A stretch of 64,000 bases of DNA from Gottfriedia luciferensis (GCF_001712755.1 NZ_MDKC01000032.1:62001-126000); one strand, 5' to 3'; positions 46,178-54,075 are shown, numbered from the stretch's first letter. A program made the numbers and translations. Notes: generated from the sequence alone by a model not told the origin.

Positions 46178-47401
46178 TTATTTATATCCAATGCTTCTGA
46201 AATAGTTTTCGTTTGAAGGTCGGATAATAAATACACTTAAAAATACCGCTAAAAATAGCATAATAAGACTTCCAGCAATTACTGACATTTTAATCGATAC
46301 ATAGTGAGTAGAATATCCGATTAGCATAGTTGAAACTATCACTAATATTGCCTCAACAAAACCATAGATACTTCCAACTCTTCCCATTATCTTAACATCT
46401 ACGTTGGATTGGTAAAATGTATCAAATCCCGTATTTGCAAAAGACAACGCAAATGATAATATGAAAAATCCGAATCCAGCCATTGAAAAAGAATTAGAAA
46501 ATGAATATACGATATATCCTAATGATAAAAAAATTGTCCCAATCCCCATAAGCCAAGAAGGATGTAGTCTTTTTGCAAAAATTGTATTATTAATTGCACC
46601 TATACCAATTCCTGCTCCAGCAATACTTACTAGAACACCATATTCTGAATTACTCAAATGAAGTACGCTCTTTGAAAACACTGCTTCTAATGAATCAATA
46701 GCAGCCGTTAAAACTAATATACTATTAAACAAAAAATAAATTATCATAACGTAACTTGATTTACGGCTGAACTTTAAAACCTCAGTTAAATCTTTCCTAA
46801 TTAGTTTGAAGGAGAGCTTCTCATATTTTACCTGTCGCATTGTTACCTTATCCAAATTAGGCAAACAAGCTGTTACAATTCCTGAAATGATAAATGAGAT
46901 CGCATTAATATTAATAGCAAACATAGGTGTGCCAATCAGAAAAAGTAGTCCTGCGATAGCTGGTCCAGTTAGGAATCCTCCAGATTGTACTAAACTACTC
47001 AAAGCATTGAATCGAATCCTCTGATTTTGTGGAATTAATTTAGTTATATAAGTTGTTGATGTTGGATAAAACATTGAGCTTCCCATATTGACGATAAATA
47101 CGACGATAAAGATCAGGTAAACAGATGATATACTTGGTAATAAGAATATTAATAATCCCCTCAAAAAATCCAAAAATACCATTAAATTTTTTTTGTTAAA
47201 TCTGTCAATTAAACTACCAGCCCATAGGTTAGTAAGTAATGTTGCTAATGGTTTCAAGACATAAAGAGTGGATACAGCCAAAACAGATTTCGTCATATCA
47301 TAGATAATTAGATTTAGTGCGATTAAATAAATCCAATCTCCAATATTTGAAACGCCTATTCCAAATAATAAAAGCAAAGGATTTTTCCAAGTAATATACA
47401 T
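46178..47401 (-). CDS. MFS transporter under T-box control
   Basis: 407 residues, 12 spans, enterobactin-exporter/MdfA-like group (start WKNPLLLLFGIGVSNIGDWIY, SLIDRFNKKNLMVFLDFLRG). Two starts are possible. ATG 47401 has no ribosome binding site. ATG 47417 has GAGGTG, but reads MKKK-stop because of a nine-A run; eight As would fuse it in frame as MKKNKMYITW. A T-box leader (47454-47728) lies directly upstream, so expression should rise when a specific tRNA is uncharged. This suggests an amino acid or peptide substrate. Confidence 0.85.
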   Translation of the reverse strand: MYITWKNPLLLLFGIGVSNIGDWIYLIALNLIIYDMTKSVLAVSTLYVLKPLATLLTNLWAGSLIDRFNKKNLMVFLDFLRGLLIFLLPSISSVYLIFIVVFIVNMGSSMFYPTSTTYITKLIPQNQRIRFNALSSLVQSGGFLTGPAIAGLLFLIGTPMFAININAISFIISGIVTACLPNLDKVTMRQVKYEKLSFKLIRKDLTEVLKFSRKSSYVMIIYFLFNSILVLTAAIDSLEAVFSKSVLHLSNSEYGVLVSIAGAGIGIGAINNTIFAKRLHPSWLMGIGTIFLSLGYIVYSFSNSFSMAGFGFFILSFALSFANTGFDTFYQSNVDVKIMGRVGSIYGFVEAILVIVSTMLIGYSTHYVSIKMSVIAGSLIMLFLAVFLSVFIIRPSNENYFRSIGYK

Positions 47402-47453
47402 CTTATTTTTTTTTCATTTTACACCTCTAAATAAATTTTTTAATTTGTACAAA

Positions 47454-47728
47454 TAAAAAAACTCGCCCTCCAAGACCGTAGTCTTGGGGACGAGTTTACC
47501 TATCGTGTCGCGGTGCCACCCCAGTTTGTTAATATGTCATCACATTAACCTCATTAAGTACATTTTAAACATACTCATACTCTATAACAGGAGCGCCTGT
47601 CATACCATCGCCATTATTGGTTCCGATATGAAACTCAGAGTCTTGCTTCAATGGACCATTCATACTCCTTTTCAGCAACTGGAGCTCTCTAAGATGAATG
47701 AATTCTATTTACTCTTCTCTTCAAAGTT
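47454..47728 (-). promoter_or_regulatory. T-box riboswitch leader
   Basis: On the minus strand: stem I with an AGAGAG internal loop and CTCC...GGAG apical hairpin, the hallmark GGGTGGCACCGCG (forward 47509-47521), and a terminator AACTCG...CCAAGAC/GTCTTGG...CGAGTT plus U-run (47454-47496). The bulge TGGC predicts a tRNA with discriminator G73. The specifier loop TTGAAGCAAGA can be read as AGC (Ser) or GCA (Ala); Ser agrees with G73. Controls the MFS gene 53 bases on. Confidence 0.92.
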
Positions 47729-47800
47729 TTTATAATTTATTTTTATACTATTATAACTTTTCTGTCTTATTTGTCTACTGTTTTTTATTTATTCATTATT

Positions 47801-47860
47801 GCATTATTCTGCCATTTAGTCGAAAAAAAAGCCACCTGGATTGGTAGCTGCTTGTCAGCA
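47801..47860. repeat. B-terminator half of the composite repeat, A half replaced
   Basis: ATTATTCTGCCATTTAGTCG then AAAAAAAAGCCACCTGGATT and GGTAGCTGCTTG follow the composite at 45678. At about 47862 it runs into an IS3-type transposase fragment where the A palindrome would be. Confidence 0.65.
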
Positions 47861-47861
47861 A

Positions 47862-48030
47862 TTTGCTTATAAGAATAACCTTCTTCTTTTAAACGGATTG
47901 CTTCTGCCTTAATTTCCATACTATATTTTTGAAACTTTTGTCCTTTTTTCGCCATAAGAAACACCCCTTAAAATCACTGTTGCCCAAATGTGGGTTTTTC
48001 AACATCTACTTTAAGGGGTGCAGTCTAAAT
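47862..48030 (-). mobile_element. IS3-family remnant (orfA 5' end and terminal sequence)
   Basis: From the ATG at 47955 leftward the frame reads MAKKGQKFQKYSMEIKAEAI then RLKEEGYSYKQIAD, the N-terminal HTH of an IS3-type OrfA, cut off after about 34 codons. Upstream is the element's end region with TGCACCCCTTAAAGTAGA and CCCACATTTGGGCAACAG. The rest of the IS, including orfB, is gone. Confidence 0.75.
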
Positions 48031-48048
48031 TTCGGCTCTTTTTTTATA

Positions 48049-48504
48049 TTATATTTCGTAAATTTCCGCACATTCCGCACCAGTCGGCTCATAAAAGCAA
48101 TGATTCTTCCAAACCCCCGCATAAGGCTGACCATACCATTTAGGAGGACACTGGGTATTATGAACTCCCGCTCCCGATGGATTGAAATACCACAAAGAAT
48201 ACACAGCAGGATATAGTCGCCAATTCTGTAAACATTGTCTGGCAAGCTTTAAATAAGTCTCGGTCGCTCTTTGATAAAATGATGGCGATTGAATCGCGTC
48301 GAAGGAAGCGTCGCTCCCATGATATTGATAAATGACCTCTCGGATTGTATCAACATTTTTGAAATCTGAACACTTGACCAAGGCTCGATTTATCACTACA
48401 GCACCAACAGACAACATCCCCCTTTGTCCTTCCGCTTCCGCTTCGGTTCGGATTAATCTTGCCAATAATTCAACATCACTTTGATTGTATTTTATTCGAG
48501 CCAT
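48049..48504 (-). CDS. cwlJ: Cell wall (spore cortex) hydrolase, CwlJ/SleB-type
   Basis: 151 residues from the ATG at 48504 with AAAGGGGG upstream; the longer frame from 48540 has none. Hydrolase_2 domain: LARLIRTEAEAEGQRGMLSV with the catalytic Glu, AVVINRALV, SFDAIQSPSFY, WYFNPSGAGVHNTQCPP and HCFY. No signal peptide, as for CwlJ, which acts on cortex peptidoglycan after Ca-DPA release in germination. Usual partner gerQ is not adjacent, so it may be a paralogue. Confidence 0.88.
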   Translation of the reverse strand: MARIKYNQSDVELLARLIRTEAEAEGQRGMLSVGAVVINRALVKCSDFKNVDTIREVIYQYHGSDASFDAIQSPSFYQRATETYLKLARQCLQNWRLYPAVYSLWYFNPSGAGVHNTQCPPKWYGQPYAGVWKNHCFYEPTGAECAEIYEI

Positions 48505-48613
48505 AGAAAAACCCCCTTTATTCAAGATATGATTTTTCACAACTTTTTACGTTAAAAAAACCTCGCTATTAGAAATGATAATTACATTCTTTAGGAAAGA
48601 AGGTTATTAATCA

Positions 48614-48781
48614 ATGTCCAAAAAGCATATAACTAAAGCGAAAATTAGTGATATTAAATACATGTAAGGCTACGATGTTGCAGAAGGGACTGGTCTCTTT
48701 GATATGGAGTTACAAGGTATTGTCACCCTGTTTTTCGTAAATATAAAGAGAACAATAATACTAATAGCCTGCAAAGGATAG
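48614..48781 (+). pseudogene. Possible plus-strand gene fragment with in-frame TAA
   Basis: From ATG 48614 the frame reads MSKKHITKAKISDIKYM, TAA (48665-48667), then GYDVAEGTGLFDMELQGIVT and continues to TAG at 48779. The sequence looks protein-like on both sides of the stop and a terminator follows at 48802, but no family is recognised and the ribosome binding site is moderate. Confidence 0.35.
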
Positions 48782-48801
48782 TAAATACTAAGTATATTCA
48801 A

Positions 48802-48836
48802 AAACAACCGATTTAATCAGTTGTTTCATTTTTTTA
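48802..48836 (+). terminator. Terminator
   Basis: AAACAAC (48802-48808) pairs with GTTGTTT (48820-48826) with an inner GAT/ATC, then CATTTTTTT. Confidence 0.7.
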
Positions 48837-48877
48837 AGAACTAGCCTTTGGAAATAGAATTGGTTGCCCTGGATCAT

Positions 48878-48906
48878 CAACTAATGCATTGCGTTAGTTA
48901 CATAAG
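48878..48906. repeat. A-type palindrome, 5 bases after a minus-strand gene
   Basis: AACTAA...TTAGTT arms around TGCATTGCG, then ACATAAG. Directly follows the stop of the DUF6882-like pseudogene. Confidence 0.75.
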
Positions 48907-48911
48907 GAATT

Positions 48912-49370
48912 CTAATTTAGTGACATAATTGCCATAAACAATTGACTCCTTCCATCAGGGGATATATACATTCCCTTAGCGTTGAGGTGTTCTACGGCAA
49001 ATGAGGTTAATTCGTGAGCCATTTCCTCATCACATTCGAAAAATGGATTGGTAAAAATACCAAAGCCTGTTTTCTCCTTCAGTTCTTTTAACACTATTGA
49101 ATTATTTTTTACATCCTCAGTCATACTTTCATTACCCCAAGACCACATCCAAGTATTACTATTACTTGACCAGGAACCAATAAAAATCACATTAAATTCT
49201 AACTTTACATTACCACCTGTTTTAAATTGTAAAATTCCAGTTTCTTGATCATACTAGTACTCTTCAAAACTACCTATATTGTAATTCTTGAATAATTCCT
49301 CTTGTTTTTTTTCTAACTTATCGTAGCAGTAATCAAGATATTGATCAAATTGCTCATCCGTCATAGTCAT
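48912..49370 (-). pseudogene. DUF6882-like gene with in-frame amber stop
   Basis: A frame of 153 codons from ATG 49370 (GGAGAATATT upstream) to 48912 is interrupted only by TAG at codon 39 (49254-49256). Protein: FDQYLDYCYDKLEKKQEELF, GSFEEY(stop)YDQETGILQF, GSWSSNSNTWMWSWGNESM and YISPDGRSQLFMAIM, matching the DUF6882 style (W-rich GSxSxxxxTWxWxW). A 92-residue C-terminal part could still be made from an internal start. One point mutation, so recent. Confidence 0.8.
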
Positions 49371-49413
49371 AATATTCTCCATTCTAGGTTAATCATAAAA
49401 ACAAATTTGATAT

Positions 49414-49442
49414 ATAACTAAATCATGCGTTAGTTATATAAG
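49414..49442. repeat. A-type palindrome (gene lost or absent to its right)
   Basis: ATAACTAA...TTAGTTAT perfect 8-bp arms around ATCATGCG, then ATAAG. The right neighbour is only a hairpin and AT-rich DNA. Confidence 0.75.
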
Positions 49443-49452
49443 AATTAAAAAG

Positions 49453-49483
49453 AGAGAAACTCAAAGTAAAAAAGAGTTTCTCT
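49453..49483. terminator. Hairpin terminator
   Basis: AGAGAAACTC (49453-49462) pairs perfectly with GAGTTTCTCT (49474-49483). The stretch 49484-49634 shows no gene. Confidence 0.55.
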
Positions 49484-49634
49484 AAAAAATAGGTGATATT
49501 GGTAAGAAATTAAAACAAGAAATGTAATATTATTATATAAAAATTAATATGAATTGTTTTAGTATACGCCTTTTATTTGGAAAATCATGTAAATAATTCA
49601 TAAAAAAATCGAATATTCAGCTGATAATCTTGTA

Positions 49635-49662
49635 CAACTAAAGCGTGCGTTAGTTATATAAA
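49635..49662. repeat. A-type palindrome
   Basis: CAACTAAAGCGTGCGTTAGTT then ATATAAAGG. No minus-strand gene to its right; a plus-strand unit starts at 49829. Confidence 0.75.
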
Positions 49663-49754
49663 GGTTCGCTCATTATATTCTTTATAACTATTACTTAATT
49701 GGCTTAAGATTTTACATATTGACATTTTTTTAAAATAACAGTAACATGAAGTAG

Positions 49755-49782
49755 ACTTCACATGAAATGAACTTCACATGAA
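49755..49782. promoter_or_regulatory. Two direct ACTTCACATGAA repeats upstream of an HTH operon
   Basis: Identical 12-mers at 49755-49766 and 49771-49782, 16 bases apart, each with an inner dyad TTCA/TGAA; a partial inverted copy (CATGAAGT) sits at 49746. They lie 47-74 bases before the first gene of a membrane protein-HTH operon and are likely operator sites. Confidence 0.6.
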
Positions 49783-49828
49783 GAAAATTTCACTTTTCGC
49801 GTGGTTAATGGGATAGGAGAGATATATT

Positions 49829-50227
49829 TTGAAAAATATGTTTAGGGATCGCTTTTTATTGTCAAGTTTGCTCATTGTATTTGGGAGTATAAAATTAATT
49901 TTCAATAAATCGGTAGGATTTAATTTCGGATTTATCTTGTTATTATTAGGCGGAATACTTTTGTTATATTCAATAGCCTCTTACATTAAATCTAGAAATA
50001 ACACTGAAGTAGAAAAGGAATTATCAAAGGAGTATGACGAAAGAGATATGATAATTGATGGGAAAGTTGCCTATTTTTCCTTGAATTTGCTTGTATGTGA
50101 ACTTTTAATTTTTATGTTTTTATCCAATTTTGTTGTAATTTCAATAAATGCTGCATTATTTATACTTTTAGTTTCATTGATAATAAGTGATATGGTATCT
50201 AGAAAATTTTATAATCATGTCCTTTAA
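49829..50227 (+). CDS. DUF2178-like membrane protein paired with an HTH regulator
   Basis: 132 residues, TTG start at 49829 after GGAGAG. Four predicted spans with a central charged loop KELSKEYDERDMIIDGKVAY; the EYDERD motif is typical of the small membrane proteins encoded next to YgzD-type regulators. Next gene begins 12 bases later, so cotranscribed. Likely a membrane partner of the regulator; function unknown. Confidence 0.75.
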   Translation: MKNMFRDRFLLSSLLIVFGSIKLIFNKSVGFNFGFILLLLGGILLLYSIASYIKSRNNTEVEKELSKEYDERDMIIDGKVAYFSLNLLVCELLIFMFLSNFVVISINAALFILLVSLIISDMVSRKFYNHVL

Positions 50228-50239
50228 TTAGGAGGAGTT

Positions 50240-50443
50240 ATGATAAATAGAGTGAAAGAATTGAGAATGGAACATGATATAACACAACAAGAATTAGCTG
50301 ATAAAGTAGGTGTATCTTCAAGAACGATCATCTCATTAGAAAAACAAAAATATAATCCATCTGTTCAACTTGCATATAAAATAGCTTCAGTTTTCAATTT
50401 ATCAATTGAAGAAACTTTTATTTTTGATGAAGATGACAAATAG
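50240..50443 (+). CDS. Cro/C1-type helix-turn-helix regulator
   Basis: 67 residues, one HTH domain (RMEHDITQQELADKVGVSSR, TIISLEKQKYNPSVQLAYKI) and an acidic end FDEDDK. AGGAGG precedes the ATG. Such short regulators usually control their own operon; the repeated sites at 49755-49782 are candidates. Lies between two small membrane protein genes on the same strand. Confidence 0.9.
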   Translation: MINRVKELRMEHDITQQELADKVGVSSRTIISLEKQKYNPSVQLAYKIASVFNLSIEETFIFDEDDK

Positions 50444-50482
50444 TTTCATTACATTACTTAAACAAACAACGGAGGAACGAAA

Positions 50483-50689
50483 ATGCTTATAATCTTATTT
50501 ATTTTTGGAATAATTTTAATTACTTGGGGTCTTTATCGTATGAGAACAGACAAAGGCTTATTTGGAAAAAGTCAAAGAAGTAAAAACATATTCAATTTAA
50601 TATTAATGGGAGAAGCATCTGGATTAGGACAATTTTTGGGTGGAGTTTTATGTATTATCATAGGTATTATCGCGTTTTTTATTAAGTAG
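50483..50689 (+). CDS. Small membrane protein, 68 aa
   Basis: ATG at 50483 after CGGAGGA. Two hydrophobic segments (2-18, 50-67) flank a basic loop (RMRTDKGLFGKSQRSKNIFN). Third gene of the HTH operon, 39 bases after the regulator. No family recognised. Terminator at 50784. Confidence 0.7.
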   Translation: MLIILFIFGIILITWGLYRMRTDKGLFGKSQRSKNIFNLILMGEASGLGQFLGGVLCIIIGIIAFFIK

Positions 50690-50783
50690 TAACAAATTAG
50701 AATATAAGTTTTAATAGTATAAATCTCATTTTTTACTGAACTTAAATCTAAAGAAATTAGTCATTAGTCGATTAATAAAAAAT

Positions 50784-50822
50784 AAAAGCATGTTTTGTTC
50801 AAGCTATTCAAAACATGCTTTT
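50784..50822. terminator. Terminator of the HTH operon
   Basis: AAAAGCATGTTTTG (50784-50797) pairs perfectly with CAAAACATGCTTTT (50809-50822), then CATTTTTT. Confidence 0.9.
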
Positions 50823-50976
50823 CATTTTTTTATAATCCTTAAAAATGTTACTTTGGTATTTAAATAATGCTAAAATCCTTCTATAAAATCAACTAGATAT
50901 AAACAACTAGTAGCCAAACTAAAGTTAGTATCCAAAATTGCTAAGTGATCATATTTATATATGCTATTTTACTATA

Positions 50977-51004
50977 CAACTATCGCATGAATTAGTTCAA
51001 TAAG
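50977..51004. repeat. A-type palindrome
   Basis: CAACTATCGCATGAATTAGTT then CAATAAG. No gene is readable between this copy and the next at 51086, suggesting a lost cassette. Confidence 0.65.
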
Positions 51005-51085
51005 AAAAAATACTCTTGATTATTATTCTATTTTAAACTTTAAAGGTTCTCCCAGTTCAGCAGCATATTAGCAGCTCTTGATCTT

Positions 51086-51113
51086 CAACTATTGCATGCG
51101 TTAGTTGGATAAG
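51086..51113. repeat. A-type palindrome, 6 bases after a minus-strand gene
   Basis: CAACTATTGCATGCGTTAGTT then GGATAAG. Immediately downstream of the stop at 51120. A decayed terminator stem with AGC/GCT ends lies at about 51058-51077. Confidence 0.75.
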
Positions 51114-51119
51114 GAATTA

Positions 51120-51317
51120 CTACCATCCAGTAAAATAAAAAACTAGCCCTATTGCTATGCTTAGTAATATTCCTCGTTTGTATAAATACTTTTTTTGATG
51201 TTTTTCAAATTTAGCCCCCGATAAACCTTCTTGTATCTTTATTATCGAAAGAACTATCAGCCATCCACATACAATACTACCAAATATATTAAATGTTAAA
51301 TCAAATAATAATCCCAT
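51120..51317 (-). CDS. Small membrane protein, 65 aa
   Basis: ATG at 51317 after AGGGGAG. Two spans (about 3-25 and 48-63) joined by a basic loop (EGLSGAKFEKHQKKYLYKRG). Not recognised. Framed by repeats: an A copy right after its stop and a B copy (51414) about 100 bases before its start, so it occupies one complete unit of the array. Confidence 0.65.
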   Translation of the reverse strand: MGLLFDLTFNIFGSIVCGWLIVLSIIKIQEGLSGAKFEKHQKKYLYKRGILLSIAIGLVFYFTGW

Positions 51318-51413
51318 TATTATCTCCCCTAAAATAGTTGGAAATTTTTTCTATAGGTTAATTATATCAATCCTTATTCTCTAAGCGTATCATTTTTTTA
51401 ACATTCCTTATGT

Positions 51414-51440
51414 AACTAATCTGCCATTTAGTTCAATAAA
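51414..51440. repeat. B-type palindrome, right end of the array
   Basis: AACTAATCTGCCATTTAGTT (51414-51433) then CAATAAAAAA. No A partner to its right; the last copy found. Confidence 0.75.
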
Positions 51441-51524
51441 AAACTCAACAATCTTCTCTAACTGAACCTCTAATTTTAATAATCTATTAGCTTAGGCGAA
51501 TTATATTTTTTCTTACCAACTCTC

Positions 51525-52073
51525 TTATTCAACTTCCCACAAACGTTCACAATCAAACTCATTATCCTTACACTTCAAAAGAAAAATATCAGGATTACTT
51601 AAACTTTTCCAATTCTCAAAACCAAATTCTTTGTTAAACTGTTTTATTATTAAAGACATCAAATTCCCATGAGTTACAATGATTGTAATTTGATTTTCAC
51701 TTTTGATGATTTCATCTATTACGCTTATTGCACGATTAGTAGCTTCTTGACTTGATTCGCCACCATCAAATTTCAACTCCATATCTTCAAATGTGGCTTC
51801 TAATTTTTCAAGCCAGTCGGGTAAATCAGTTGAGCTTAGCTTACGTTCAGATAGTCGCTCATCGAGATCAATGTCTATATTCTTTTCATTACTAGTCGGT
51901 TCGATTGATTGAATTGCTCGTAAAAAAGGGCTTGAAATAATTTGGTCAACTTTTATCTTTGAGAAAAAATCACTCAATTGCTTAGCTTGTTTTGAACCTC
52001 GCTTCGTTAGATTCGCCTCAAATGGCTGTCCTTCTGCTTCACAGTGTCTAATTAGATAAATCTCTTTTTCCAT
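51525..52073 (-). CDS. Histidine phosphatase family protein (phosphoglycerate mutase-like)
   Basis: 182 residues. LIRHCEAEGQ holds the phosphorylated His, TKRGSKQAKQLSDFF and SSPFLRAIQS follow, and VTHGNLMSLI carries the second catalytic His. Typical of small broad-specificity phosphatases rather than glycolytic mutase. Substrate unknown. Monocistronic, just outside the repeat array. Confidence 0.92.
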   Translation of the reverse strand: MEKEIYLIRHCEAEGQPFEANLTKRGSKQAKQLSDFFSKIKVDQIISSPFLRAIQSIEPTSNEKNIDIDLDERLSERKLSSTDLPDWLEKLEATFEDMELKFDGGESSQEATNRAISVIDEIIKSENQITIIVTHGNLMSLIIKQFNKEFGFENWKSLSNPDIFLLKCKDNEFDCERLWEVE

Positions 52074-52355
52074 GTAATCTGCTCCTACTTAATTGATTAA
52101 TTTTACAAATTTTCTCTCTATTTCCTTATATTATCATTTAAAGTCCTAATTTTGATAATTGAATTTTCTGATCTACATATTGAACATTTTTTATTAATTG
52201 ATGACAATCTGAATTGAATGTATTATTTAAATTAACAATCTTTCCGGAAAGTAATTACATTTATCAAAATTTAACAATTTGGAGCTTATTAAAATTAAAG
52301 GATATTTGATAATAAGGAATATCATTTTCATGGCAAATAGAGGAGTTTTTAAGAA

Positions 52356-53168
52356 ATGAAAGAGTATTTTACAATTGGTGAAGTATCAAAATTATTCCAA
52401 GTTAAAATTGCGACTCTTAGGTATTATGATCAGATTGGTCTCTTACGTCCAGAATTTACCGATAAAAAGACCAACTATCGATATTATTCAACTCAACAGT
52501 TTGAAAGGCTGAATTCGATTAAATATTTGAGGGCTCTTGATTTACCAATAAACGAAATGATTGATTTTTTTAATTATCGGGAAATTGATGCTCTTGTTGA
52601 AATGTTAAAAAAACAAAAAGATGAAGTTGCCAAAAAGAAGAATGAATTGGAGATTATTGAAACGAAAATATCACGCCGTTTATTACAAATTGAAGATGCT
52701 GTTAGTACACCTTTAGATGTAATATCAGAAATAACACTTCCCGAAATGCATGTAGCTTATTTACGCCATGACTATGTTATAGGCGATGATATTGAATTAC
52801 CTATTACAGAACTAAGGAACAGTTTTGGGATTAATGAGGAAATTTTTTTAGGGAAAATTGGCATCTCAATCTCAGCATCAAATTTGAAAAAGAATGTTTT
52901 TGATAAATACTCCAGTATTTTCATGATACTTGAAGATGGAGATCACATTCCACCAACTTCCATTCTTATTCCATCAAGAGACTATTTGAGAGTTCGATTT
53001 AAAGGTACTCACATTGATGCTGTTGATTATTATAAGAAATTATTGACGTATATGAAAAAACACAATTATAAACTGTTAGATGATTCCTTTGAAATTACAC
53101 TTATTGATTACGGCTTTACTAACGATAATGAAAAGCATGTCACGGAAATTTTATTACCTTATGAGTAA
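52356..53168 (+). CDS. MerR family regulator with GyrI-like effector domain
   Basis: 270 residues. N-terminal MerR HTH ([40 protein letters not shown]), a coiled coil (about 85-115), then a C-terminal effector domain of GyrI/BmrR type ([16 protein letters not shown] ... [10 protein letters not shown]). GAGGAG precedes the ATG. These proteins bind hydrophobic cations or drugs and activate efflux genes; no such gene adjoins, though the DUF554 gene follows on the same strand after a terminator. Confidence 0.92.
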   Translation: MKEYFTIGEVSKLFQVKIATLRYYDQIGLLRPEFTDKKTNYRYYSTQQFERLNSIKYLRALDLPINEMIDFFNYREIDALVEMLKKQKDEVAKKKNELEIIETKISRRLLQIEDAVSTPLDVISEITLPEMHVAYLRHDYVIGDDIELPITELRNSFGINEEIFLGKIGISISASNLKKNVFDKYSSIFMILEDGDHIPPTSILIPSRDYLRVRFKGTHIDAVDYYKKLLTYMKKHNYKLLDDSFEITLIDYGFTNDNEKHVTEILLPYE

Positions 53169-53191
53169 ACTAAATGATAAAAACCTACTTG

Positions 53192-53212
53192 ACCCTCTAG
53201 TTACTAGAGGGT
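53192..53212 (+). terminator. Terminator of the merR-like gene
   Basis: ACCCTCTAG (53192-53200) pairs perfectly with CTAGAGGGT (53204-53212), followed by TTATTTTTTA. Confidence 0.9.
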
Positions 53213-53256
53213 TTATTTTTTATTAATATACTATTAATAAAAGGAGAAATCGAATT

Positions 53257-53940
53257 ATGTTTGGCACGATTTTTAACACATTGATGATTATAGCCGGGAG
53301 CTTGATCGGAAGCATCTTTAAAAAAGGGATAAAAGAAGAATATCATGAAATCCTTATGCAGGCGATGGGATTAGTAGCTTTAGGATTAGGGATCAACTCA
53401 CTAGTACAACATTTGCCTTCTAGCAAATATCCAGTACTTTTTATTGTAAGTCTGGCCATAGGCGGATTAATTGGACAAAAACTCAAGTTAGAATCAAGAT
53501 TTAATAGCTTAGTTAATAAATATTCTAAAGGTAATTTGGCTGAAGGATTATCAACCGCTATTTTATTATTTTGTATTGGAACATTATCGATTTTAGGACC
53601 AGTAGAAGCAGCGTTAAAAGGGGATTATACATACCTTCTTGCAAATGGTACGTTGGATGGCATTACTTCGATTGTTTTAGCATCCACTTTTGGGATTGGA
53701 ATCATTTTTGCTGGAATTGCATTATTTACATGGCAGGGATCCATCTATTTGATTGCCATACTAATGAAGAATTCTTTAAGCACTGATCTTCTAAATGAAG
53801 TGACGATTGTAGGCGGTATATTAATAATAGCGTCAGGCCTAAGTATATTGGGGATTAAGAAATGTAATACTTTAAATCTTCTACCCTCATTATTGATTCC
53901 TCCTATTGTCTTTTTATTTATGCATTTATTCCATTTATAA
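53257..53940 (+). CDS. DUF554 family membrane protein
   Basis: 227 residues, about seven spans. Begins MFGTIFNTLMIIAGSLIGSI, then IGGLIGQKLKLE, LLFCIGTLSILGPVEAALKG and GGILIIASGLSILGIK, which together define DUF554 (YdfK/YqgA-like). Function unknown; a transporter is suspected. AAAGGAGAA precedes the ATG. Own terminator at 53968. Confidence 0.93.
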   Translation: MFGTIFNTLMIIAGSLIGSIFKKGIKEEYHEILMQAMGLVALGLGINSLVQHLPSSKYPVLFIVSLAIGGLIGQKLKLESRFNSLVNKYSKGNLAEGLSTAILLFCIGTLSILGPVEAALKGDYTYLLANGTLDGITSIVLASTFGIGIIFAGIALFTWQGSIYLIAILMKNSLSTDLLNEVTIVGGILIIASGLSILGIKKCNTLNLLPSLLIPPIVFLFMHLFHL

Positions 53941-53967
53941 TGTTTGTGTAATTAAATAAAAAATTTG

Positions 53968-53993
53968 GGAACCTTCGTCAAAATGAAGGTTCC
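53968..53993. terminator. Terminator between convergent DUF554 and VOC genes
   Basis: GGAACCTTC (53968-53976) pairs with GAAGGTTCC (53985-53993). Confidence 0.75.
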
Positions 53994-54075
53994 TCTAATT
54001 ACTTTATTAATTCTGTAAACATCAAATAAACGTTAAATTTAATTGGCAAATTTATTTTTAATATCAAGTAAACTT

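Noticed and set aside
47484..47735. Plus-strand 83-codon frame
   Set aside because: Lies entirely within the T-box leader on the opposite strand.
48006..48245. Minus-strand 79-codon frame with Arg-rich end
   Set aside because: Alternative frame of the CwlJ-like gene, whose motifs are clear in the other frame.
43900..49370. Stop codon reassignment or programmed read-through to explain the in-frame stops
   Set aside because: TGA, TAG and TAA are each involved and all three are used as ordinary stops by neighbouring genes; one gene also has a frameshift.
42025..51440. True integron with attC sites
   Set aside because: No tyrosine integrase of IntI type or attI is present in the window (the Xer-like protein at 17575 is distant and catalytically eroded); the palindromes lack attC bulge features that I could recognise.
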